Source of the DNA: Cyclobacteriaceae bacterium
GTDB lineage: Bacteria > Bacteroidota > Bacteroidia > Cytophagales > Cyclobacteriaceae
Direction: 5' to 3'
DNA: 34,369 bases
Assembly (NCBI GenBank): GCA_016787605.1
Contig: JAEUUE010000065.1
Location: 1 to 34,369, forward strand
The notes under the pieces are model-generated. The model ran no database searches. It saw nothing but the letters and a program-made list of their open reading frames with translations, and had not been told where the DNA came from. Made by a program: the position numbers and the translations under genes. The stretch's first letter is position 1. Each line of letters begins with the position of its first letter. Of the stretch, positions 14,215 to 21,359 are shown in pieces.

Positions 14215-15267
14215 TTAAAGCGATTCCTTTTCCACGGCATTCATTCCACGCTTACCCAGGTCGCGGATGACGTGGATGAGCTGCCCGAACCTGGGATCCT
14301 TGGAATGGCCCTGCTTCCAGCGGGCGTAGATTTGCTGGGCAATCACGGCGTTCTTGAAGAGTCCAAATACGTAGTAGAAAATGGGGCTTTTCACGGGTTG
14401 CCCGCCACCGGCCAAATAGCGCTCCACCACCTGCTTCCGCGTCAGGTTGCCGGGCAGCCAGGAAATGTTAAAAACCTTGGCGAGGTCGCTATCGCCAGGT
14501 TCGCACCAATAGGCCAGCGAAGCACCCAGGTCCATCCACGGGTCGCCCACTGTCGACATCTCCCAGTCCAGGACTCCAACAATCTCGGGCAGTTGCCCTT
14601 CCCGAAATACGATGTTGTCATACTTGTAATCATTATGAAGAAAGGCGGGAGGGCCGTCCGCGGGCTGGTTGGCCATAAGCCACGTGGTCAACTCGTCCAT
14701 GTCCTGGATTACCTCGGTCTGCGCGGCCTGGTAGCGCTTCGTCCATCCATCAACCTGGCGGCTGATATATCCTTCTGGCTTACCTAATTCTATCAGTCCG
14801 GTTGAATGAATGTCCAGCTTGTGCAGCACCAGCAGATTATCCACGATGGCTTCTGAAAGTGCCTTCATTTCGCTGGCTCCCAGGTCGATTTCTTTCAACA
14901 TGGCAGGCCGCAGGATGATGCCGGTGAGCCGCTCCATCAGGTAGAAGGGAGCGCCGATGACGGACGGGTCTTCGCACAGAAGGATGGGCTTCGGCACTTT
15001 GGCGTAGTGCGCCCGAAGGAGGGACAGCACCTTGAACTCCCGTCCCATGTCGTGCGCCGATTTGATGGCGGCACCCACGGGCGGTCTGCGAAGGATCACT
15101 TCGCCGCGGTCCGTTTCCAGCAGGTAGGTGAGGTTGGAATACCCTCCCGGAAACTGGCGTTGCCTTGATACTCTGCCTACCTCGGGGAAGCCCGACAAGT
15201 AGGCATTCAGCTTTTCCAGGTCGACTTCCTCTCCCTGCCTGGTCTCCCGGGGTTGGTCGGCGTGCAT
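14215..15267 (-). CDS. APH-fold phosphotransferase, ACAD10/11 N-terminal type (LvaA-like)
   Basis: A small-molecule kinase of the aminoglycoside-phosphotransferase fold, in the branch that is fused to the dehydrogenase in animal ACAD10/ACAD11. Visible motifs are QFPGGYSNLTYLL (nucleotide loop), VILRRPP (the Lys/Arg strand), the catalytic HNDYKYDN (H211, D213, N218) and the metal-binding DWE (D234). Length, 350 residues, fits. In Pseudomonas putida the homologous LvaA phosphorylates the 4-hydroxyl of 4-hydroxyvaleryl-CoA. It is encoded between the ACAD gene (start 3 bp after the ACAD stop region) and the second SDR, so kinase and dehydrogenase here are separate but adjacent. Antibiotic resistance is very unlikely in this context. 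Confidence 0.9.
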   Translation of the reverse strand: MHADQPRETRQGEEVDLEKLNAYLSGFPEVGRVSRQRQFPGGYSNLTYLLETDRGEVILRRPPVGAAIKSAHDMGREFKVLSLLRAHYAKVPKPILLCEDPSVIGAPFYLMERLTGIILRPAMLKEIDLGASEMKALSEAIVDNLLVLHKLDIHSTGLIELGKPEGYISRQVDGWTKRYQAAQTEVIQDMDELTTWLMANQPADGPPAFLHNDYKYDNIVFREGQLPEIVGVLDWEMSTVGDPWMDLGASLAYWCEPGDSDLAKVFNISWLPGNLTRKQVVERYLAGGGQPVKSPIFYYVFGLFKNAVIAQQIYARWKQGHSKDPRFGQLIHVIRDLGKRGMNAVEKESL

Positions 15268-15269
15268 GC

Positions 15270-16487
15270 TTAGCGTTTCTTCCTCAGGTCAAGGCCGTAT
15301 CCCTTGAGGATGTTGATGGCCATACTTTGCTTGTGGACTTCGTCGGCACCGTCGTAGATCCGGGCCCCGCGTTCGTGTTGATAGAGCGTTGCCAGCATTG
15401 TGCCGTCGGTGAGGCCGAGGGCGCCATGCACTTGTATGGCCCGATCAAGTACTTTTAGCATCACATTGGCTGTGAAAAACTTAATGCCTGATATCTGATG
15501 CCGGGCTGCGGCAGCTCCTTCGCGATCAATGGTGTCGGCGGTCCGCAACACCAGCATCCGGGCCGCATCGATCTCGACACGGCTTTCGGCGATGAACCCC
15601 TGGATAAACTGCTTTTGCCCGAGCATGACCCCTTGCTCGATCTCCCGGCTTACGGCCCTCCGGCACATGAGGTCAAGGGCTTTCTCGGCAATGCCGATCC
15701 ACCGCATACAGTGGTGAATTCGCCCCGGGCCTAGTCGTTCCTGTGCCAGTTTAAACCCGGCGCCTTCATCGCTGATCCGGTTAGTGACGGGAACCCTACA
15801 ATTCTCATATCGCACCTCTGAATGGCTGGCCCATCCACCTCCGGCTTCACCCATGACAGGTATTTTGCGGACATGGTTAAAGCCCTTCGTGCCTGCCGGC
15901 ACAATGATCATGCTGGCCCTTTGATGAACAGGTGCCTCGGGATTTGTCACGGCCATGACAATCGAGAACGCGGCTCCTTCCTCACTGGAAGTGAACCACT
16001 TATGGCCGTTGATGACATAATCGTTTCCTTCCTTTACCGCCGTAGTGGCCAGCCGGGTAGGATCTGACCCGGCGAGTGCCGGTTCCGTCATAGCAAAGCA
16101 GCTGCGGATTTTGCCTTGTGTGAGGGGATGGAGGTACTTCTGCTTTTGTTCCGGCGAGCCGAACTTGCTCAGCAACTCCATGTTGCCGATGTCGGGGGCC
16201 TGGCAATTGAAGGTATAATGACCATACAGCGGTGCTCGTGCAAGCCATTCGCTCAGTTGTCCGAACTCGCAGAGCGTCAGACCCAATCCGCCTTCTTCCT
16301 TCGACAAATGGATTCCCCATAGACCGGCCTTCCTGACCAGTTCCCGCTTTGCATCCAGCAGGGCGTAAGTTTCCTGCGGAGAGCGATGATGGTGGCCTTG
16401 CTCCAGAGGGATGAGTTCGGTTTCTACGAAGGATTTGACTTTGGGAAGCAGCTCTTTAAGTCGTTCTGTCGAGAAGATGGGTTCCAT
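15270..16487 (-). CDS. Acyl-CoA dehydrogenase, ACAD10/11 type (LvaC-like)
   Basis: A flavoprotein of the acyl-CoA dehydrogenase fold, 405 residues, with the helical N-domain, the middle beta domain (CFAMTEPALAGSDPTRL) and the C-terminal helical domain. Features typical of the ACAD10/11 branch rather than ordinary fatty-acid enzymes are NCQAPDIGNMELL, LGPGRIHHCMRWIG and the end motif RIYDGADEVH. In MCAD-like enzymes the catalytic base is the Glu of YEGT; here the aligned residue is Asp379 (YDGA). Family members act on 4-phosphoryl-acyl-CoAs and convert 4-hydroxy to 3-hydroxy acyl-CoA via loss of phosphate. The gene follows the first SDR by 61 bp and directly precedes the kinase. Confidence 0.93.
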   Translation of the reverse strand: MEPIFSTERLKELLPKVKSFVETELIPLEQGHHHRSPQETYALLDAKRELVRKAGLWGIHLSKEEGGLGLTLCEFGQLSEWLARAPLYGHYTFNCQAPDIGNMELLSKFGSPEQKQKYLHPLTQGKIRSCFAMTEPALAGSDPTRLATTAVKEGNDYVINGHKWFTSSEEGAAFSIVMAVTNPEAPVHQRASMIIVPAGTKGFNHVRKIPVMGEAGGGWASHSEVRYENCRVPVTNRISDEGAGFKLAQERLGPGRIHHCMRWIGIAEKALDLMCRRAVSREIEQGVMLGQKQFIQGFIAESRVEIDAARMLVLRTADTIDREGAAAARHQISGIKFFTANVMLKVLDRAIQVHGALGLTDGTMLATLYQHERGARIYDGADEVHKQSMAINILKGYGLDLRKKR

Positions 16488-16490
16488 ATT

Positions 16491-16518
16491 GTTCCGAGTT
16501 CAGAGTTCCTAGTTCCGA
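16491..16518. repeat. Heptamer tandem repeat, four units, inside an operon gap
   Basis: Four consecutive 7-bp units are visible: GTTCCGA, GTTCAGA, GTTCCTA, GTTCCGA. They fill much of the 61-bp gap between the first SDR and the ACAD gene, right next to the ACAD start codon. The units differ from those at 12172, but the period is the same. Confidence 0.75.
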
Positions 16519-16548
16519 GTGAGTAGTATGAGGCCTGGTCCCTAGCCC

Positions 16549-17298
16549 CTAAATCACCGTTCCGCCGTCGGCGTAGAAGAGTGTTCCGGTGCAGTAGCCG
16601 GAGACATCCGACGAAAGGAAGAGGGCGAGGGCGGCGATTTCCTCGACGGTGCCCATGCGGCCCATAGGGACCTGCTTCAGGAACCGCTTGAGCATCGCCT
16701 CATCCTGCCAGATCGCCTGGGAGAACTTGGTTTTGATCAGCCCCGGGCAGATGGCGTTCACCCGGATGTTGTCAGGAGCCCATTCCTTGGCCAGCACTTT
16801 CGTCAGCATGTTCAGGGCGGCTTTGGAGACGGAGTAAATGCCCAGGCCGGGGTCGGGCGTGTCGCCGGCGATCGAACTCAGGTTAATCACGGACCCGCCT
16901 CGCTTCTTCAACTCAGGGTAAGCGTATTTGCATAGCTCGAACGGCGCCTTGACGTTGACGGTCATGATTTTGTCGTAGGCCCACTCCGGTGTTTCCACGG
17001 CCGATCCGAAGACGGGGTTGGCGGCGGCGTTGTTGACGAGGATATCGAGTCGGCCAAACGCGGAGACGGTCTGGTCGATCAGCGATTTGCAGGTGGCCAC
17101 GTCACCGGCGTTTCCAGCCAGGGCAAGGCATTCGCCGCCGGCATCGCGGACGAGGTTGGCCACCTTGTCGATTTCTTCCTGCTTGCGGGAGTTGATTACT
17201 ACTTTGGCGCCGTGTGCGGCGAGGGTGAGGGCGATGGCTTCGCCGATGCCTTTGCTGGCCCCGGTGATCAACGCGACTTTATTCTTCAGGTCTTTCAT
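16549..17298 (-). CDS. Short-chain dehydrogenase/reductase, DHRS4-like (249 aa)
   Basis: A classical NAD(P)-dependent SDR. It has TGASKGIG for the cofactor loop, SRKQEE after beta-2 (an Arg that favours NADP), ILVNNAAANPVFG, the Ser strand SVINLSSIAG, and the catalytic YSVSK. It ends in a normal YCTGTLFYADGG. The NNAAANP phrase is typical of DHRS4-like carbonyl reductases. MKDLKNKVALITGASKG from 17298 is the standard SDR start; an in-frame ATG six codons earlier at 17316 is also possible and lies 11 nt after the -7-like TATTTTTA (17328-17335). It is the first gene of the operon, so it would read into ACAD, kinase, SDR and thioesterase. Confidence 0.92.
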   Translation of the reverse strand: MKDLKNKVALITGASKGIGEAIALTLAAHGAKVVINSRKQEEIDKVANLVRDAGGECLALAGNAGDVATCKSLIDQTVSAFGRLDILVNNAAANPVFGSAVETPEWAYDKIMTVNVKAPFELCKYAYPELKKRGGSVINLSSIAGDTPDPGLGIYSVSKAALNMLTKVLAKEWAPDNIRVNAICPGLIKTKFSQAIWQDEAMLKRFLKQVPMGRMGTVEEIAALALFLSSDVSGYCTGTLFYADGGTVI

Positions 17299-17327
17299 AA
17301 CGGACGCCGACTTCATTCGGCTGAAGC

Positions 17328-17335
17328 TAAAAATA
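17328..17335 (-). promoter_or_regulatory. Candidate -7 element of the five-gene operon
   Basis: TATTTTTA on the minus strand matches TAnnTTTG at seven of eight positions and lies shortly before the first SDR gene. The opposite strand begins the M29-like lipoprotein gene about 60 bp away, so the region is a divergent promoter. Confidence 0.35.
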
Positions 17336-17394
17336 TCCCAAAGCGGTAAGAATTGCTATACATTTCTTTGGAATGATTGTAACTTTCGAACATC

Positions 17395-18576
17395 ATGATT
17401 ACTCGTCGATTGTCCTGGTTCTCTTCAGTTGCAACATGCCTGCTCATCGTCCTCGTCATCGGGTGCGGTGAAAAGAAAAAGCCTGTGCCGGAGTCCGGCG
17501 ACCTCGACTTCCGGGCAATCGCCGACCTGATGGTGGCACGAAGCAACCTCCAGCCCGGAGAACAGGTGTTGATCGTCGCCAGGCCCGGGCGATTTGATTC
17601 GCTGGTCGCGTTGCTGGAGCAGGCGGTGGCCAAGACCGGAGCCAACTACCTCGGCGCCATCAGTACCGACAGCCTTAACCAGCCCGAAGCATGGACCACC
17701 GACTTTGTCCGTGCCGCGCTGCATAAGTCAGACACCGACCTGACGGCCCAATTGGGCGAAGTAGATCTGGGCATCATGCTCCCGGGTGCGGTCCCCACCG
17801 ACAAGCCCTATGCGGCCATGCAGGAGGTCCTCAATATGGGGCACGGCCGCACCATCCACTTCCATTGGAGCGGAGCGTATGATGTGTTGGGACAGCCCAT
17901 AGAAATTACACCCGCCATTGACCGCCTGTATCAGCAGGTGCTGATGGACACCCGGTACGATTCGCTGACGCGTATCCAGCAGCGGTTTGATTCCGCCATG
18001 CGCAACGCTGATGTCCGCATCACGACGCCGGCGGGCACGGACCTTACCTTCCGCATCGGCGACCGGCAGGTGACCAAGCAAGATGGTGACGCATCGCTCG
18101 GCCGGATCCAGTATGCTCGCAACCTGATTGACCGCGAAGTCGAGCTTCCCGCCGGGGCTATCCGCGTAGCCCCCATTGAAGAGACGGTGGAAGGCACCAT
18201 CGCCTTCCCGGACGGCTTGTGGAATGGAAAGAAAGTGGAAGGACTAGTACTTACATTTAAGAAAGGCAAAGTGGTAAACATCTCTGCCAAGAGCGGGCAA
18301 GAGTCGGTGAAGGCGGAACTCGACAAAGCAGGCGACGCCGGGTATTCATTCCGGGAGCTGGCCGTCGGCTTCAACCCGTTGCTGACTATCCCTACGGATA
18401 ATCCTTTCATTCCTTACTACGGTTACGGCGCCGGAATCATCCGCCTCTCCCTGGGTGACAACACCGAACTTGGCGGCAACGTCAAGGGCGGCTATGTGCG
18501 GTGGAATTTCTTCCTCGACGCCACCGTCGCCGTGGGTGATGACCTTTGGGTCAGGGATGGAGTCCTTCTCAAGTAG
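17395..18576 (+). CDS. M29 aminopeptidase-like lipoprotein, probably lacking metal ligands
   Basis: A 393-residue lipoprotein with leader MITRRLSWFSSVATCLLIVL and lipobox VIGC (Cys24). The mature part matches the M29 (AmpS/PepS/AmpT) thermophilic aminopeptidase fold: an N-terminal domain with LQPGEQVLIVARPG, then TPAGTDLTFRIGDRQVTKQD, LPAGAIRVAPIEETVEGTI and FRELAVGFNP. The two Glu ligands are kept (about E262 and E321). The usual HxALG and HxD ligands are not: the aligned text reads IIRLSLGDN and GYVRWNF, giving Arg350, Arg369 and Asn371 instead of His, His and Asp. It is probably a pseudoenzyme or binds a different ligand. The next gene starts 9 bp downstream, so the two are probably co-transcribed. 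Confidence 0.82.
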   Translation: MITRRLSWFSSVATCLLIVLVIGCGEKKKPVPESGDLDFRAIADLMVARSNLQPGEQVLIVARPGRFDSLVALLEQAVAKTGANYLGAISTDSLNQPEAWTTDFVRAALHKSDTDLTAQLGEVDLGIMLPGAVPTDKPYAAMQEVLNMGHGRTIHFHWSGAYDVLGQPIEITPAIDRLYQQVLMDTRYDSLTRIQQRFDSAMRNADVRITTPAGTDLTFRIGDRQVTKQDGDASLGRIQYARNLIDREVELPAGAIRVAPIEETVEGTIAFPDGLWNGKKVEGLVLTFKKGKVVNISAKSGQESVKAELDKAGDAGYSFRELAVGFNPLLTIPTDNPFIPYYGYGAGIIRLSLGDNTELGGNVKGGYVRWNFFLDATVAVGDDLWVRDGVLLK

Positions 18577-18585
18577 ATCGATCCT

Positions 18586-19812
18586 ATGAGATACCTGGTA
18601 ATTGTCCTTGCAATGCTCTGCGTTGACGCGCACGCGCAGAAGGGAAAGAGTGGGGCCGCGGAACTCTATTTTCCGGGGCCGGACGCTGACTGGAAACGCA
18701 AAACCCCGAGTGAAGCGGGTTTCGATGCGGCCAGACTGCAGGAAGCGATCAACTATTGCATAAGCCAGGAGACTCCGAACCCGCGGAGCATGGAGCAGAA
18801 CCACTATCAGACGTTCGGGCGCGAACCTTTCGGGCAGGGCATCGGCCCGTTCAAGGACCGCGGCGATGTCACCGGGGTCGTGCTGCATAAAGGCTACCTC
18901 ATAGCCGAGTGGGGCGACCCGTTTCGTGTAGACATGACCCACAGCGTCACGAAGAGTTTCTTGTCGACCGTCATCGGGCTGGCCGTGGACAAAGGACTGA
19001 TCCGCCATATGAACGACACGGTGTGGAAGTATGTGCCGCCCATTCTGCCGTACGAGGCTATTCCCGTGGCGGATAAGGCAGCGTATTTGGGCCAGCCACA
19101 ACTCATTACACCATTCGAGACACCCCATAACCGGAAGATCACCTGGGATCATTTGCTGCGGCAGGTCAGCGACTGGGAGGGAACCCTGTGGGGCAAACCC
19201 GAGTGGGCCGACCGCCCGGGACCCAAGCCCTCGGAGTGGATCACGAGGCCGAGGAATGAGCCGGGTGCCGTCTATGAATACAATGACGTGAGAGTAAACG
19301 TGCTCGCGCTGGCGGGCTTGTCGGTCTGGCGCCGGCCCCTGCCGCAAGTGCTGAAGGAATACATCATGGATCCGATCCAGGCATCGAATACGTGGCGCTG
19401 GTATGGCTATGAAAATTCCTTTGTCGTCATCGACGGGCAAATCATGCAGTCGGTCAGCGGCGGCGGGCATTGGGGCGGGGGCATGATCATCAGCGCACGT
19501 GACATGGCGCGCTTCGGTTACCTCACCTTGCACAAGGGCAAATGGAAGGGACAGCAGTTGCTTTCAGAGAACTGGGTGAGCCAAGCTACCACGCCGACCG
19601 CCGCGCAGGATACCTACGGATATATGAATTGGTTCCTGAACACCGACAAGAAATTGTTGCCATCGGCGCCCGCGTCAGCCTTCTATCACCTGGGTAATGG
19701 CACCAACATGGTTTATGTTGACCGTGAGAATGACCTCGTAGTCGTTGCACGGTGGATCAACAATTCGGCGATGAATGATTTCATCGGCAAGATTCTGGAG
19801 GCCAAGAAATGA
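18586..19812 (+). CDS. Exported serine hydrolase, beta-lactamase/transpeptidase fold
   Basis: A 408-residue exported enzyme of the class C beta-lactamase/S12 group. Leader MRYLVIVLAMLCVDAHAQ ends in a normal AHA-Q cleavage site. The nucleophile and Lys are S120-V-T-K123 in THSVTKSFLS; the second motif is YEYND (YxN), and GGHWGGG stands where lactamases have KTG. Members include esterases, D-aminopeptidases and penicillin-binding proteins; the substrate cannot be told from the sequence. Its neighbour 9 bp upstream is the M29-like lipoprotein, which suggests a shared role in peptide or cell-wall fragment processing. Confidence 0.9.
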   Translation: MRYLVIVLAMLCVDAHAQKGKSGAAELYFPGPDADWKRKTPSEAGFDAARLQEAINYCISQETPNPRSMEQNHYQTFGREPFGQGIGPFKDRGDVTGVVLHKGYLIAEWGDPFRVDMTHSVTKSFLSTVIGLAVDKGLIRHMNDTVWKYVPPILPYEAIPVADKAAYLGQPQLITPFETPHNRKITWDHLLRQVSDWEGTLWGKPEWADRPGPKPSEWITRPRNEPGAVYEYNDVRVNVLALAGLSVWRRPLPQVLKEYIMDPIQASNTWRWYGYENSFVVIDGQIMQSVSGGGHWGGGMIISARDMARFGYLTLHKGKWKGQQLLSENWVSQATTPTAAQDTYGYMNWFLNTDKKLLPSAPASAFYHLGNGTNMVYVDRENDLVVVARWINNSAMNDFIGKILEAKK

Positions 19813-19831
19813 GGGGTCTTGCAGCAGATGC

Positions 19832-19887
19832 GGGGCTGAAGCCCCAACTAAATATGTTGCCCTTCATCCACGGCCTAAAGGCCGTGG
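19832..19887. repeat. Double hairpin element (REP-like)
   Basis: GGGGCT-GA-AGCCCC (19832-19845) and CCACGGCCT-AA-AGGCCGTGG (19868-19887) are two perfect stem-loops with 2-nt loops, 22 nt apart. They lie between the serine hydrolase and the decarboxylase genes. The pair looks like a mobile REP or MITE-type intergenic element and could also end transcription. Confidence 0.65.
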
Positions 19888-19898
19888 CAATTGACCCC

Positions 19899-19919
19899 AC
19901 TAACCACTGTCCACTTTCC
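19899..19919. repeat. Heptamer tandem repeat, three units
   Basis: ACTAACC, ACTGTCC and ACTTTCC follow each other directly, ending five bases before the decarboxylase ATG (19925). It is the fourth intergenic locus in this window with a 7- or 8-bp period. Confidence 0.6.
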
Positions 19920-19924
19920 CCCCA

Positions 19925-21343
19925 ATGACTCCCGAAGAATTTCGCACCCACGCCCATCGGCTTGTCGACTGGATGGCCGACTACCTGGGCAATATTGGAA
20001 GTTATCCTGTCAAGCCCGGCATCAAACCCGGCGACATCAAGAAGCAGTTGCCGCTGCAGGCGCCGGAGGGAGGAGAGAGTTTCGAAGCCATCTTTTCGGA
20101 CTTTAACAACATCATCCTGCCGGGGATGACGCACTGGCAGCACCCGCAGTTCTACGCCTACTTTCCATCCGGCAGCAGTGAGCCGTCGATCCTCGGCGAG
20201 ATGCTGGCGACCACGCTTGGTGCCCAGTGCATGATCTGGCTTACCTCGCCGTCGGCGGAAGAACTGGAAGAACGGATGATGGAGTGGCTTCGTGATGCCA
20301 TTGGTCTGCCGAAAACATTTACCGGCGTCATCCAGGACAGCAGCTCGTCGGCGACGCTGGTGGCACTGCTTTCTGCCCGAGAGTGGAAGTCGGGCTACGC
20401 GATCAACCAGTCGGGGTTCACCGGCAAAGAAAAGTTCAGGGTCTATACCTCCACGCAAGCGCATTCTTCCGTCGACAAAGACGTGCGTATTGCCGGGTTC
20501 GGTATCGACAACCTCGTGAAGATCGGCACCGACAAGAATTACGCGATGAATCCTGCTGAGCTGGAGGCCGCCATCATCCGCGACAGGGAGAATGGATTCA
20601 CGCCCTTGTGCGTGGTGTCGACCATCGGGACGACCAGTTCTACCGCCATCGATCCCATTGCGGCCATCAGCGACATCTGCACAAAGCACGGTCTGTGGCA
20701 CCACATCGACGCCTCGTATGCCGGCAGTGCGCTCATCCTTCCCGAGATGAGGTGGATGAGCGAGGGCGCGGAGCGTTGCGACAGCTTTGTATTCAACCCC
20801 CACAAGTGGATGTTTACGAACTTCGACTGCTCCGCCTACTTCGTCAGGGACAAGCAGGCATTGGTCAACACGTTCAGTATCATGCCTGAGTATCTCAAAA
20901 CCCCGGAAGACCGGCTGGTGAACAACTACCGCGACTGGGGAGTGCCGCTGGGTCGGAGGTTCCGGGCGCTGAAACTCTGGTTTGTGGTCAGGAGCTATGG
21001 CGTGGAAGGCATGCGACAGCGCCTGCGCGACCACATTGCCTACGGACAGTGGGTGAAGGAACAGGTGGAAAGTACGCCCGGGTTGGAGCTCATGGCGCCC
21101 GTACCGCTCAACCTCGTTTGTTTCCGGCTCCACCCGGAAGGAGTGAACGATGAAGCCAGGCTGGATGAAATCAATTCTTCGTTCATCCAAACCTTGAACA
21201 GCAGCGGCAAGATACTATTGACTCAAACGCGACTCGACAACAAGTTTGTGATCCGTTTTGTCGCCGGACAAACGCATGCCACGCTCGAAACAATAAAGAA
21301 GGGCTGGGCCCTGATCCAGGCCTCAGCCCCTCATTCGCGATAA
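19925..21343 (+). CDS. Aromatic-L-amino-acid decarboxylase family (group II PLP decarboxylase)
   Basis: A cytoplasmic PLP enzyme that decarboxylates an aromatic or related L-amino acid to the amine. The N-terminus with EFRTHAHRLVDWMADYL and the HWQHPQFYAYFPSGSS phrase are typical of the DDC/TDC/TyDC branch. STIGTTSSTAID and HIDASYAGS (Asp pairing with the PLP ring nitrogen) follow. The PLP Schiff base Lys is K294 in FNPHKWM. Length 472 fits. Substrate (Trp, Tyr, Phe or DOPA) cannot be fixed. It is read in the same direction as the hydrolase 112 bp upstream, but an element with two hairpins separates them, so it may have its own transcript. Confidence 0.94.
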   Translation: MTPEEFRTHAHRLVDWMADYLGNIGSYPVKPGIKPGDIKKQLPLQAPEGGESFEAIFSDFNNIILPGMTHWQHPQFYAYFPSGSSEPSILGEMLATTLGAQCMIWLTSPSAEELEERMMEWLRDAIGLPKTFTGVIQDSSSSATLVALLSAREWKSGYAINQSGFTGKEKFRVYTSTQAHSSVDKDVRIAGFGIDNLVKIGTDKNYAMNPAELEAAIIRDRENGFTPLCVVSTIGTTSSTAIDPIAAISDICTKHGLWHHIDASYAGSALILPEMRWMSEGAERCDSFVFNPHKWMFTNFDCSAYFVRDKQALVNTFSIMPEYLKTPEDRLVNNYRDWGVPLGRRFRALKLWFVVRSYGVEGMRQRLRDHIAYGQWVKEQVESTPGLELMAPVPLNLVCFRLHPEGVNDEARLDEINSSFIQTLNSSGKILLTQTRLDNKFVIRFVAGQTHATLETIKKGWALIQASAPHSR

Positions 21344-21359
21344 TTCGGGCAATTCGTGG

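Noticed and set aside
14215-15267. Aminoglycoside resistance kinase
   Set aside because: The APH fold is shared, but the sequence and neighbours fit the ACAD10/11-type kinase.
18346-21190. Two long minus-strand open frames opposite the serine hydrolase and decarboxylase genes
   Set aside because: Both plus-strand proteins have intact catalytic motifs and normal lengths. The minus frames show none.
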